In this document: piece by piece, positions 24,206 to 32,723 of the stretch
Position numbering within the stretch: position 1 is the stretch's first letter
Layout of the letters: each line of letters begins with the position of its first letter
Origin: Eubacterium sp. UBA3279
Lineage (GTDB): Bacteria > Bacillota > Clostridia > Lachnospirales > Lachnospiraceae
Direction of reading: 5' to 3'
Assembly: GCA_002361775.1 (NCBI GenBank)
Contig: DETV01000106.1
Coordinates: 15,830 to 79,829 of the forward strand
Length of the DNA stretch: 64,000 nt
The notes under the pieces: model-generated
The model's database searches: none
The model's input: only the letters and a program-made list of their open reading frames with translations
Told to the model about the DNA's origin: nothing
Position numbers and translations under genes: made by a program

Positions 24206-25387
24206 TTACATATAACATAGAAAAATTCCAGCGTCTTTTGTGATATGAAATCCCTTTCGTGTCTTTTTTTCCACAAAAATCCGAAAATCTTTGTAGCGAT
24301 CCAGGAGAATCTGGTTTTGATTTCCATGACAGGAGAGAATATATTGAATAAGCGGTTCCGGCTGGTCGAGAAAGATTTCATCTTTAAATTGGATACATTC
24401 CACGGAAGAAAAGTGTTTTTCCAGAATATTTTTTCCGTTTTCCAGACCAAAATGCTCATATAAATTATCTGCAGCCAGAACAATTCTGCTGTCAAATTCC
24501 TGTACCAGATTACTGATTTCTTTCATATGTTTTGTACCATACGTGCTACAAAGAAAACGTCCTTTCGGTTTTAATACCCGGGCAATTTCCTGACATACCT
24601 GAGAAATATCCTGACAGTAGAAAAGCAGATGGTTGGCAATGACCAGATCGAAGGACTGGGGCGGGAAGGGAATCTGGTGACAGTCAAAACACTGAAAAAG
24701 AAAACGGGAATCCTCCTGCCCAATATTTCTTCTTGCATCCCGGAGCATTCCTTCTGATATATCAGAAAGGGTAATGGTGATGGGAGAGGGGAGCTTTTGC
24801 AGGTTTTCCGCCCACAGGGCGCCATTTCCACATCCCAGTTCCAGAATATTCATAGAAGATCTGATCTGACAGTTCTGATAGATCCAGGGGAACCATCCCT
24901 GACGGTTTTGAGAAAAATCTCGGTGGAGCTGAATGCGGGCAGTAATATTTGTGGCATTCAGATACTGAGATTTCAGTGTTTTTTCCATTCCGGTAAGATG
25001 AATCAGATCCAACATCTGGCTCCAGTCCACCTGATGATACTGACGGATGGCGGAAACGGTTTTTTCAATGGCGCTTTCTACCAACTGCATTTGTTCAATC
25101 CGATCCTGAATCAATTTCTTTTGTAATGTGAGCGCATTTAAAAGAAAATGATAATCTGTATCGTTAATAGTCATTTCACGAATATCATCCAGAGAAAAAC
25201 CCAGATATTTCAGCAGAAGGATTTGCTGAAGACGGGCAAAATCCGAATCTGTATAAAAACGGGCTCCTGTAGGTGTGACATAGGATGGCTTTAAGATATT
25301 TTGTTTGTCGTAAAAACGTATGGTCCGGATGGATACCTGAGCCATACGGGCGAATTCTCCGGAAGAATAATAACCGGGTAGTTTCAT
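24206..25387 (-). CDS. MerR-type regulator fused to a SAM-dependent methyltransferase
   Basis: 393 residues. Residues 5-75 are a MerR winged helix (YSSGEFARMAQVSIRTIRFY, then RFYTDSDFARLQQILLLKYL), and about 80-120 form the dimerisation coiled coil. Residues about 170-300 are a class I methyltransferase with SAM motif ILELGCGNGALW, an acidic residue after the second strand (TLSDIS) and SFDLVIANHLLFY. The methyltransferase part takes the place of an effector domain. What it methylates, or whether it only senses SAM or a metabolite, is unknown. It has its own promoter and is read towards rfbAB. Confidence 0.88.
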   Translation of the reverse strand: MKLPGYYSSGEFARMAQVSIRTIRFYDKQNILKPSYVTPTGARFYTDSDFARLQQILLLKYLGFSLDDIREMTINDTDYHFLLNALTLQKKLIQDRIEQMQLVESAIEKTVSAIRQYHQVDWSQMLDLIHLTGMEKTLKSQYLNATNITARIQLHRDFSQNRQGWFPWIYQNCQIRSSMNILELGCGNGALWAENLQKLPSPITITLSDISEGMLRDARRNIGQEDSRFLFQCFDCHQIPFPPQSFDLVIANHLLFYCQDISQVCQEIARVLKPKGRFLCSTYGTKHMKEISNLVQEFDSRIVLAADNLYEHFGLENGKNILEKHFSSVECIQFKDEIFLDQPEPLIQYILSCHGNQNQILLDRYKDFRIFVEKKTRKGFHITKDAGIFLCYM

Positions 25388-25461
25388 GAGAATTCTGACC
25401 TCCTGTTCTGTTATTTGTTAATTCCGGCGGTCATACCGCCTTTCTATTTATCTTACGGTCT

Positions 25462-25490
25462 ATTATAGGAGGTAAAAAAGGAAAATTCAA
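25462..25490 (-). promoter_or_regulatory. Promoter of the MerR-methyltransferase gene
   Basis: Minus strand -35 TTGAAT (25485-25490), 17 bp spacer, -10 TATAAT (25462-25467). The leader then carries a small GGCGGT-ATG-ACCGCC hairpin before the ribosome site AGGAGG. Confidence 0.55.
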
Positions 25491-25508
25491 ATGTTTTTCA
25501 AATATCAC

Positions 25509-25537
25509 TTGCGTTGGATGATTATTTGTGGTAAATA
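25509..25537 (+). promoter_or_regulatory. Possible promoter of the second MATE gene
   Basis: -35 TTGCGT (25509-25514), 17 bp spacer, -10 TAAATA (25532-25537), divergent from the MerR promoter. The match is weak at -10. Confidence 0.35.
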
Positions 25538-25590
25538 TGGGTGTACACGCCTTAAAACAAAGAAAAATTGAGGGAGGAGGAAATGTTGGG

Positions 25591-26991
25591 ATGTGGAAAA
25601 ATATGAGACAAAAGTTTATCGGAGATAAAGCTTTTTATAAGATGGTTTTGGCGATAGCAGTTCCTATTATGATACAGAATGGAATTACAAATTTTGTCAG
25701 TCTGTTGGACAACATTATGGTTGGACAGATCGGGACAGAGCAGATGTCCGGGGTGGCAATTGTAAATCAGTTGATTTTTGTATACAATCTGTGTATTTTT
25801 GGCGGAGTTTCCGGTGCGGGAATTTTTACGGCTCAGTACTATGGACAGAAGGATGATGAGGGAATTCGCCATACGTTCCGCTTTAAATTGTGGATGTCGC
25901 TGATTCTTACCGTGGGCGCTATAGTTGTTTTGCTGGCGGGAGGACAGAGTTTGATTCAGATGTACCTTAATGGCAGCAGCGATGGAGGAGATCTGGCGGC
26001 TGCTCTTGGATATGGACAAAAGTATCTGGTGGTGATGCTTTTGGGACTTCCTGCATTTATGGTTCTGCAGGTTTATGCCAGTACTCTGCGCGAATGCGGT
26101 GAGACAATGGTTCCTATGAAAGCGGGTGTTACGGCAGTCTGTATCAATCTGGTGTTTAACTACCTGTTAATTTATGGAAAATTTGGTTTTCCCCAGTTGG
26201 GAGTTGTGGGTGCGGCAGCAGCAACTGTTTTATCCCGTTATGTGGAAATGGCTATCGTAGTGATCTGGACTCATAAACATAAAGAAATCAATACTTACAT
26301 AACCGGGTTATATCATACTCTGAAGGTTCCCGGTCATTTGGTGAAGAAGTTTCTTATCAAAGGATCTCCGCTTTTAGTAAATGAAGCGTTGTGGTCAGCC
26401 GCTCAGGCCATGCTGCTTCAGTGTTACTCAGTGAGAGGTCTGAGTGTGGTAGCGGCCTTAAATATTGCAAGTACAATCGCTAATCTGTTCAATGTGGTAT
26501 TTATAGCGTTGGGAGATTCTGTGGCAATTGTAGTAGGGCAGCAATTGGGAGCAGGCAAAATGGAAGAAGCCAGGGATACAGACAACAAGATGATTGCTTT
26601 TTCTGTGATGTGCTGTACCGGTGTGGCTATTGCCATGCTCTTTATTGCGCCGTTATTTCCTGAATTATACAATACAACAGATCAGACACGGCAACTGGCA
26701 GAATTGCTGATTATTGCTCAGGCAATTTTCATGCCGCAAAATGCATTTCTTCATGCCGCATATTTTACATTGCGCTCCGGAGGGAAAACACTGGTTACTT
26801 TCTTTTTCGACAGCGTATTTGTCTGGTGTGTCAGTGTGCCGATTGCTTACATATTAAGCCGTTATACAACAATGTTTGTGGTGATTATCTTTGCATTTGT
26901 TCAGATCGGTGACTGGGTAAAATGTGTCATTGGATTTGTGCTGGTAAAGAAAGGGGTCTGGCTTCAGAATATTGTTTCGCCAGAAGAATAG
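25591..26991 (+). CDS. MATE-family efflux transporter
   Basis: About 466 residues with some twelve hydrophobic segments. The N-terminal half has VPIMIQNGITNFVSLLDNIM followed by VGQIGTEQMSG, a signature of the MATE/NorM family, and the second half repeats the fold. The longer frame to 25528 would include the ribosome site GGAGGAGG, so ATG 25591 is chosen. It is divergent from the MerR-methyltransferase gene, a frequent layout for pumps under MerR control, though no MerR-type promoter is visible on this side. It is convergent with a small membrane protein gene. Confidence 0.92.
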   Translation: MWKNMRQKFIGDKAFYKMVLAIAVPIMIQNGITNFVSLLDNIMVGQIGTEQMSGVAIVNQLIFVYNLCIFGGVSGAGIFTAQYYGQKDDEGIRHTFRFKLWMSLILTVGAIVVLLAGGQSLIQMYLNGSSDGGDLAAALGYGQKYLVVMLLGLPAFMVLQVYASTLRECGETMVPMKAGVTAVCINLVFNYLLIYGKFGFPQLGVVGAAAATVLSRYVEMAIVVIWTHKHKEINTYITGLYHTLKVPGHLVKKFLIKGSPLLVNEALWSAAQAMLLQCYSVRGLSVVAALNIASTIANLFNVVFIALGDSVAIVVGQQLGAGKMEEARDTDNKMIAFSVMCCTGVAIAMLFIAPLFPELYNTTDQTRQLAELLIIAQAIFMPQNAFLHAAYFTLRSGGKTLVTFFFDSVFVWCVSVPIAYILSRYTTMFVVIIFAFVQIGDWVKCVIGFVLVKKGVWLQNIVSPEE

Positions 26992-26995
26992 AAAG

Positions 26996-27142
26996 TTATT
27001 TCTTTTTTGCCTGCATTTTTTCCCGGATATATTTTTCCTGCATAAAATCGTCAGTTTCCCGGTCCGTATCGGAACTGATGACCAGGCAGGAGTAAGAAAT
27101 CAGGGCTATGAGACATAAAAGAATAATGAAAAGTATAAGCAT
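26996..27142 (-). CDS. Small single-span membrane protein (48 aa)
   Basis: An unannotated-size frame on the minus strand. It has ATG at 27142 with AGGAG 7 nt upstream, one strongly hydrophobic N-terminal segment (LILFIILLCLIALISYSCLV) and then a charged tail rich in Asp, Glu, Arg and Lys ending KMQAKKK. Good ribosome site, clean topology and a stop only 5 nt from the convergent MATE stop argue that it is real. The family is not recognised and the function is unknown. Confidence 0.6.
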   Translation of the reverse strand: MLILFIILLCLIALISYSCLVISSDTDRETDDFMQEKYIREKMQAKKK

Positions 27143-27246
27143 AGATATACTCCTTACTGAATAAAATAACTTCTTGTATCTTTTATTGTCAACAGTATTT
27201 TATGCAGAAGAAAGAAAAATATGCATGGGAAAATAAAAAAAATTAC

Positions 27247-27275
27247 TTGCATTCATAAAAATTGTATAGTATAAT
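27247..27275 (+). promoter_or_regulatory. rplS promoter
   Basis: -35 TTGCAT (27247-27252), 17 bp spacer, -10 TATAAT (27270-27275); transcription should begin near 27283. Confidence 0.75.
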
Positions 27276-27282
27276 AATCGAC

Positions 27283-27345
27283 GGTATAAAAAGAGATGGT
27301 CCTCTGTTACAGAATGTATTAAGAACATCCGAAAGTAAAGGAGAA
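27283..27345 (+). ncRNA. Candidate L19 leader RNA
   Basis: The roughly 65 nt leader of rplS can fold into short stems, for example GATG near 27294 with CATC near 27328. A ribosomal-protein L19 leader RNA is an established element at this position in Firmicutes. I place it by position and possible pairing, not by a covariance match. Confidence 0.35.
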
Positions 27346-27350
27346 AAAAG

Positions 27351-27698
27351 ATGAACGAAATTATTAAAAACATCGAAGCAGCTCAGATGAAAGCTGAAGT
27401 TCCGGCATTTAATGTTGGAGATACTGTAAAAGTTTACGGTAAAATCAAAGAGGGTAACCGTGAAAGAATTCAGGTTTTCGAAGGAATTGTTCTGAAGAAA
27501 CAGGGTGGAAGCTGCCGTGAGACTTTCACAGTAAGAAAGAATTCCAACGGTATCGGCGTTGAAAAGACATGGCCGCTGCATTCCCCGAACGTGGAAAGAG
27601 TAGAAGTTGTAAGACGTGGTAAAGTAAGACGTGCAAAACTGAACTACCTGAGAGGACGTATCGGTAAAGCAGCTAAAGTTAAAGAGCTGGTAAAATAA
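27351..27698 (+). CDS. rplS: 50S ribosomal protein L19
   Basis: 115 residues with the L19 core: FNVGDTVKVYGKIKEGNRER near residue 20, FEGIVLKKQGG, FTVRKNSNGIGVEKTWPLHS and the C-terminal RRAKLNYLRGRIGKAAKVKE. It binds 23S rRNA at the subunit interface. It has the promoter at 27247 and heads the housekeeping series rplS, lepB, rbgA, rnhB, yraN, pgeF, a grouping common in Firmicutes. Confidence 0.98.
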   Translation: MNEIIKNIEAAQMKAEVPAFNVGDTVKVYGKIKEGNRERIQVFEGIVLKKQGGSCRETFTVRKNSNGIGVEKTWPLHSPNVERVEVVRRGKVRRAKLNYLRGRIGKAAKVKELVK

Positions 27699-27772
27699 TC
27701 AGAAACACATGAGGGAGCAGGGGCAAATACTTTGATGTACTTGCCTCTGTTTCGCATTATGAGGAAAAGGAT

Positions 27773-28354
27773 ATGGGTTTTTTTAAAGCAAGGTATGTAA
27801 GGGATTATGTGGCGGCTGCAAAAGTCAAATCCGTCCTTTTATGGATTGTGGAAATTATTGCTGTACTTGTGCTGGGAGTCGTTCTTGCCGTAGGGTTTGG
27901 CAAGACCACGGTGATGCAGGAGGGATCTATGGATTCCACACTGAATGCGGGAGATACTCTTTTGATCAACCGGACAGCGTACAGGTTCAGTTCGCCCAAG
28001 AGGGGAGATATCATCGTATTTAAGCTCAGTGATGATCAGAAAGCAAGTACACACATTAAACGTATCGTTGGTCTGCCGGGAGAAACGGTTCAGATCAAAG
28101 AGGGACAGATCCTGATTGATGGGGAGATTTATCAGGAGAAACAGGGATTTCCCATGATTCAAAATGCCGGTATGGCAGATCAGAAGATCACCTTGAAAAA
28201 GGATGAATATTTTGTGCTTGGCGACAATCGGAATAACAGTGAAGACAGTCGTTTTGCAGATATGGGAAATATAAAAGAAAAGAATATTATCGGGAAATTA
28301 TGGTTCGTTATTTCCCCTAAAGACCGATTTGGTTTTATTTCAGACGGAGATTGA
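27773..28354 (+). CDS. lepB: Signal peptidase I
   Basis: 193 residues with one N-terminal membrane anchor (LLWIVEIIAVLVLGVVLAVG). The catalytic serine lies in QEGSMDSTLNAGD and the general-base lysine in HIKRIVGLPGETV; GDNRNNSEDSR is the conserved C-terminal box. It removes signal peptides from exported proteins on the outer face of the membrane. It follows rplS after 74 nt that contain a weak hairpin (AGGGGCAA / TTGCCTCT). Confidence 0.96.
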   Translation: MGFFKARYVRDYVAAAKVKSVLLWIVEIIAVLVLGVVLAVGFGKTTVMQEGSMDSTLNAGDTLLINRTAYRFSSPKRGDIIVFKLSDDQKASTHIKRIVGLPGETVQIKEGQILIDGEIYQEKQGFPMIQNAGMADQKITLKKDEYFVLGDNRNNSEDSRFADMGNIKEKNIIGKLWFVISPKDRFGFISDGD

Positions 28355-28412
28355 CTGCCATGTGCGGGTCAGTTTCCGCCTGTTTTTTTAAAAAAGAAGA
28401 GAGGTGACAAGG

Positions 28413-29285
28413 ATGATTTTACAGTGGTATCCCGGTCATATGACCAAGGCAAAAAGACAGATGCAGGAAGATCTGAAGCTGATTGATCTGATTATAGAAC
28501 TGGTAGATGCAAGAATTCCTTTGAGCAGCAGAAATCCGGATATTGATGAAATGGGAAAAAACAAATCCCGATTGATTTTATTGAATAAATCAGATCTTGC
28601 AGATGAAAGATACAATGAGAAATGGACAGAGTACTTTCAGAGCAAAGGATTCTATGTGGTAAAAGTAAATGCCAGATCAGGAGCGGGACTGAAAGGAATT
28701 CAGGGAGTGATCAACCAGGCCTGTAAGGAAAAAATTGAAAGGGACAGACGAAGAGGGATTAAAAACCGTCCTATCCGGGCTATGGTAGTGGGAATTCCTA
28801 ATGTGGGAAAATCCACATTTATCAATTCGTATGCAGGAAAGGCCTGTACAAAAACAGGAAATAAACCGGGAGTGACAAAAGGAAAGCAGTGGATCCGGTT
28901 GAATAAGACGTTGGAGCTTCTGGATACACCGGGAATTCTCTGGCCTAAATTCGAAGATCAGGAAGTGGGAATCCGACTGGCTTATATCGGATCTATTAAG
29001 GACGAAATATTGAATGTAGAAGAATTATCCCTTCTTTTGCTGGCATATATCCGGGATAATTACCCGGGACTTCTTGAGCAGAGATATGGAATTTCAGAAG
29101 AAGGAACGCCGTTGTCCATGCTGGAAGGCATTGCAGAAAACAGAAAATGCCTTCTGAGAGGTCAGGAGCTGGATTATGCAAAGGCAGCAGGTATTCTTAT
29201 GGAAGAATTTAGAAATGGAAAAATAGGGCGGATTACTTTGGAGTATCCTCCGATGATGGAAGAAAAGAATGAAGACGATCAGTGA
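28413..29285 (+). CDS. rbgA: Ribosome biogenesis GTPase RbgA (YlqF)
   Basis: About 290 residues of a circularly permuted GTPase: the G4 motif LNKSDL comes first (near residue 50), then G1 GIPNVGKSTFIN (near 130) and G3 DTPGILWPK. RbgA acts in late 50S subunit assembly. The in-frame GTG at 28404 overlaps the ribosome site GAGAGG; ATG 28413 is better placed. Its 3' end overlaps rnhB by 17 nt, so both are translated from one message. Confidence 0.95.
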   Translation: MILQWYPGHMTKAKRQMQEDLKLIDLIIELVDARIPLSSRNPDIDEMGKNKSRLILLNKSDLADERYNEKWTEYFQSKGFYVVKVNARSGAGLKGIQGVINQACKEKIERDRRRGIKNRPIRAMVVGIPNVGKSTFINSYAGKACTKTGNKPGVTKGKQWIRLNKTLELLDTPGILWPKFEDQEVGIRLAYIGSIKDEILNVEELSLLLLAYIRDNYPGLLEQRYGISEEGTPLSMLEGIAENRKCLLRGQELDYAKAAGILMEEFRNGKIGRITLEYPPMMEEKNEDDQ

Positions 29286-30048
29286 AATAAAACAGGAATT
29301 GCAGACAGCAGATGAACAGACAAGAGCTGTTCTTTTGGAAACGTACAGACAGGATTCCAGAAGTGGAGTGGTTTCTCTGGTGAGGAGATTTGAAAAAGAG
29401 GCAGAGAAACTGGAAAGAGAAAGAGAGCGGATCGAACAGATGAAAATGTATGAAAAAAAATATGATCATCTGGGACTGATCTGTGGAATTGACGAGGCGG
29501 GAAGAGGACCTTTGGCCGGACCGGTGGTAGCCGGCGCGGTAATACTTCCGGCAGATCATGAAATCCTGTGGCTGAATGATTCTAAACAATTGTCTGCAAA
29601 AAAAAGAGAAGAATTGTATGATATCATTATGAAAGAAGCGGTGGCAGTGGGAGTTGGATATGCCAGTCCGGCGCGGATTGACGAAATCAACATTTTGCAG
29701 GCGACTTATGAGGCAATGCGGGAAGCGGTCTGCAAACTTGCAGTCCGACCTCAGATTCTTCTGAATGATGCGGTAACGATTCCCCGTATGGAAATTCCCC
29801 AGGTGCCGATCATTAAAGGAGATGCAAAAAGTGTGTCTATTGCAGCGGCAAGTATTGTGGCAAAAGTAACCAGGGACAGATTGATGGAGGAATATGATAA
29901 AATCATGCCGGAATATGGATTTGCTTCCCATAAAGGATATGGTTCAAAAAATCATATAGAAGCCATAAAAACATATGGTCCCACGCCGATTCACAGAATG
30001 ACTTTTATCAAAAATTTTATAAATGAAGAGCAGAGAGAAGAAAATTAA
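29269..30048 (+). CDS. rnhB: Ribonuclease HII
   Basis: 259 residues. Catalytic acidic residues are in CGIDEAGRGPLAGPVVAGAV (Asp-Glu), in LLNDAV and further on; KGDAKSVSIAAASIVAKVTR is the conserved nucleic-acid-binding segment. An N-terminal extension of about 60 charged residues precedes the catalytic core. It cleaves RNA in RNA/DNA hybrids, including single ribonucleotides. It overlaps rbgA (17 nt) and yraN (26 nt). Confidence 0.96.
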   Translation: MKTISEIKQELQTADEQTRAVLLETYRQDSRSGVVSLVRRFEKEAEKLERERERIEQMKMYEKKYDHLGLICGIDEAGRGPLAGPVVAGAVILPADHEILWLNDSKQLSAKKREELYDIIMKEAVAVGVGYASPARIDEINILQATYEAMREAVCKLAVRPQILLNDAVTIPRMEIPQVPIIKGDAKSVSIAAASIVAKVTRDRLMEEYDKIMPEYGFASHKGYGSKNHIEAIKTYGPTPIHRMTFIKNFINEEQREEN

Positions 30049-30400
30049 CAAACGACAGACAGGACAGGAGCAGGAATATCGGGCAGCCATATATCTGGAA
30101 GAGAGAGGATACCGGATACTGGAAAGAAATTACAGATGCCGGACAGGAGAAATTGATCTGATAGCTGTTCATCAGGGGTATCTTGTATTTGTGGAAGTGA
30201 AGTATCGCAGCGGAAACCGGGCGGGACGTCCGGAGGAAGCAGTTGATTTCAGAAAGCAAAAAAAGATATCGCAGACAGCCGCCTGGTATCTGAAAGAAAA
30301 GGGACTTTCTTTGAATACACCCTGCAGATTTGATGTGGTTGCAGTCACACCGGAAGAAATCCGCATATTTCCGGATGCATTTTTTTATCAATGGAGATAG
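30023..30400 (+). CDS. yraN: YraN family endonuclease-like protein (UPF0102)
   Basis: 125 residues of the UPF0102 family. GQEQEYRAAIYLEERGYRIL is followed by RTGEIDLIAV and FVEVKYRSG, an arrangement like the E-D-ExK core of restriction-endonuclease-fold nucleases. Role unsettled; often found beside rnhB, as here. It starts inside the rnhB 3' end. Confidence 0.93.
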   Translation: MKSREKKINKRQTGQEQEYRAAIYLEERGYRILERNYRCRTGEIDLIAVHQGYLVFVEVKYRSGNRAGRPEEAVDFRKQKKISQTAAWYLKEKGLSLNTPCRFDVVAVTPEEIRIFPDAFFYQWR

Positions 30401-30410
30401 GAGGATAGCC

Positions 30411-31259
30411 ATGATTCAGTGGAAAGATAATCAACAGAAACATACGAAGGTAAATAAAAAAGGGGAAGTGGTATATCTTACTTATCCGCTTCTGGAAGAA
30501 ACGGAGACTGTAGTACACGGATTTACCACTCGTCTGGGAGGGGTAAGTAAAGGGGTATGCAGTTCCATGAACCTTAGTTTTTCCCGGGGAGATGAAGAAG
30601 CAGCAGTTTATGAAAACTATCGCCGGATTGCAGATGCGGTGGGATTTCCCTATGAAAGTATTGTCTGCTCAGATCAGACCCATACCACAAATGTGAGAAA
30701 AGTGGGGAAAGATGACCGGGGCAAAGGGCTTTTATTTTCCAGAAATTATCATGATGTGGATGGATTGATAACTAATGAGCCGGAAGTGACTCTGGCAACT
30801 TTCTATGCGGACTGTGTTCCTTTATATTTGGTGGATCCGGTGAAAAAAGCCATTGGTCTTTCCCATTCGGGATGGAGAGGGACTGTGGGGAAAATCGGAA
30901 AAGTAACGGTGGAAGCCATGGGAAGAGAATTTGGCTCCAGGCCGGAAGATATTCTGACGGCTATTGGTCCTTCAATTTGTCAGGAGTGTTATGAAGTGAG
31001 TGAAGATGTGGCAGAAGAATTTCGAAAAATTTATCCTCGGGAACTATGGAATACCCTTCTTTGGGACAAAGGAAATGGAAAATATCAACTGAATCTCTGG
31101 GAAGCGTGTCGTCGGAATTTCCTGGAAGCGGGAATTTTGCCGGAACATATTGTGCTTCCGGAGATATGTACCTGCTGTAATCCGGATTTTCTTTTTTCAC
31201 ATAGAGCTTCTCAGGGAAAAAGAGGAAATCTGGCTGCATTTCTGATGCTGAAAAAATAA
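30411..31259 (+). CDS. pgeF: YfiH-family purine nucleoside phosphorylase/laccase-domain protein
   Basis: About 282 residues of the YfiH/PgeF (multicopper polyphenol oxidase, DUF152) family. Signatures are VVHGFTTRLGGVSKG, DQTHTTNVR, FYADCVPLYLVDP, SHSGWRGTVGKI with the zinc-binding His, and CTCCNPDFLFSHRA. Members act on purine nucleosides and also hydrolyse wrong muropeptide precursors in E. coli. ATG 30411 follows GGAGG by 6 nt; the longer frame from 30330 lies inside yraN. Ends at a bidirectional terminator. Confidence 0.93.
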   Translation: MIQWKDNQQKHTKVNKKGEVVYLTYPLLEETETVVHGFTTRLGGVSKGVCSSMNLSFSRGDEEAAVYENYRRIADAVGFPYESIVCSDQTHTTNVRKVGKDDRGKGLLFSRNYHDVDGLITNEPEVTLATFYADCVPLYLVDPVKKAIGLSHSGWRGTVGKIGKVTVEAMGREFGSRPEDILTAIGPSICQECYEVSEDVAEEFRKIYPRELWNTLLWDKGNGKYQLNLWEACRRNFLEAGILPEHIVLPEICTCCNPDFLFSHRASQGKRGNLAAFLMLKK

Positions 31260-31270
31260 AGAACAGAAAA

Positions 31271-31317
31271 ATACCCGTGAAAACTCCGTTTTGTATAAGA
31301 GAATCCTTCACGGGTAT
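31271..31317. terminator. Bidirectional terminator between pgeF and prs
   Basis: Stem ATACCCGTGAA (31271-31281) with TTCACGGGTAT (31307-31317), 11 bp, flanked by A-rich and T-rich sequence for use on both strands. Confidence 0.85.
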
Positions 31318-31321
31318 ATTT

Positions 31322-32494
31322 TTATTTGTTTTTATTGGATGCCAGAAGTTTATTAATCTTAGCTGTAGTGGAGCGAACTCTTTCTACAGATACGTCATGA
31401 TTCAGAGTGTCCATAATGCTTGCCAGATATTTGCTCATCACAGCCGGTTCATAATAAGGACGGCTGATCAGTTCTTCTGTGCGGTAATTCAAATCAGTGG
31501 TGATCACTTTGTGAATATAACCTTTTTCGTAGTATTCATCAAATTTTTTCAGTCCATCTGTAAACAGACCAAAAGTGGTGCAGACAAATACTCGGTTTGC
31601 ATTTCTGTCTTTTAACTGTTTTGCCACATCCAGCATACTTTCGCCGGAAGAAATCATATCATCAATAACGATCACATCTTTTCCTGCAACGGAATCTCCC
31701 AGGAATTCGTGAGCAACGATAGGATTCTTACCATTTACTACTGTGGAGTAATCCCGGCGTTTGTAGAACATACCCATATCCACACCCAGAATATTGGAGA
31801 AATATACGGCTCTTGCCATAGCGCCTTCATCCGGGCTGATGATCATAAGATGTTCATTATCAATAGTAAGATCCGGTACGGAACGAAGAAGAGCCTTTAA
31901 AAACTGATAGGTAGGCATAAAGTTATCGAATCCGTCCAAGGGAATTGCATTCTGTACACGGGGATCGTGCGCATCAAAAGTAATGATATTGGAAACTCCC
32001 ATGTTAGTTAATTCCTGCAATGCCAGTGCGCAGTCAAGAGATTCTCTCTTGGTACGTTTGTGCTGACGTCCTTCGTACAGGAATGGCATGATTACATTGA
32101 TTCGATGTGCTTTTCCTGTAGCGGCAGCAATAATTCTTTTCAGATCCTGAAAATGATCGTCCGGTGACATATGATTTTCATATCCGTTCATTTTGTATGT
32201 GATACTGTAGTTTGTTACGTCGCACATGATGAAAAGATCCATACCACGGACAGATTCGTTGATTTTTCCCTTGGCTTCACCGGTTCCAAAACGAGGACAC
32301 TCACAGTCGATCAGGAAAGAATCCTCTGAATAGCCTGACCAGGAAATGCCTGCTGTCTGGTGAGATGCCAGTTCTTTACGAAACTGTACCAGATAACGGT
32401 CAACATTTTTTGCCAGTTCTTCACAGCCTTTTAAAGCGGCGATTTTGATAGGGGCAACAGGAATAGAGTTCTCCAATAAATCTAAATTTGCCAT
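31322..32494 (-). CDS. prs: Ribose-phosphate pyrophosphokinase (long clostridial form)
   Basis: 390 residues, longer than the usual ~315. It contains the pyrophosphate region FDAHDPRVQNAIPLDGFDN and the PRPP-binding loop DVIVIDDMISSGESM near residue 275. It makes PRPP from ribose-5-phosphate and ATP for nucleotide, His and Trp synthesis. The extra length is an N-terminal extension (VDRYLVQFRKEL, WSGYSEDSF) and inserts; I recall this as a typical divergent form in Clostridia. Single gene between a bidirectional terminator and a divergent promoter region. Confidence 0.93.
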   Translation of the reverse strand: MANLDLLENSIPVAPIKIAALKGCEELAKNVDRYLVQFRKELASHQTAGISWSGYSEDSFLIDCECPRFGTGEAKGKINESVRGMDLFIMCDVTNYSITYKMNGYENHMSPDDHFQDLKRIIAAATGKAHRINVIMPFLYEGRQHKRTKRESLDCALALQELTNMGVSNIITFDAHDPRVQNAIPLDGFDNFMPTYQFLKALLRSVPDLTIDNEHLMIISPDEGAMARAVYFSNILGVDMGMFYKRRDYSTVVNGKNPIVAHEFLGDSVAGKDVIVIDDMISSGESMLDVAKQLKDRNANRVFVCTTFGLFTDGLKKFDEYYEKGYIHKVITTDLNYRTEELISRPYYEPAVMSKYLASIMDTLNHDVSVERVRSTTAKINKLLASNKNK

Positions 32495-32640
32495 AGCAAC
32501 CTCCGGATAAATAATTTTACTAGAATTTTACAGACATAATAGTTATACCCTAGAAAACCGTTTGCGTCAAGAAATATGTCGAATTCCGGGAAAAGATGTA
32601 GGAAAAAACCTTTTGTTTTTCTTATGTTTTGCTATTGCCG

Positions 32641-32669
32641 TTGACATATTTTGCAGTGAATTTTATAAT
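32641..32669 (+). promoter_or_regulatory. Consensus promoter P1 of the DUF512-der-plsY-gpsA operon
   Basis: -35 TTGACA (32641-32646), 17 bp spacer, -10 TATAAT (32664-32669); both hexamers are perfect. Confidence 0.85.
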
Positions 32670-32680
32670 AACGGTAAAAC

Positions 32681-32709
32681 TTGACAATCACAGGGATGTT
32701 CTATATAGT
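32681..32709 (+). promoter_or_regulatory. Second tandem promoter P2 of the same operon
   Basis: -35 TTGACA (32681-32686), 17 bp spacer, -10 TATAGT (32704-32709), 40 bp downstream of P1. A transcript from here would start near 32716, only 8 nt before the ATG at 32724. Confidence 0.65.
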
Positions 32710-32723
32710 AAGGAAGCGATGAA

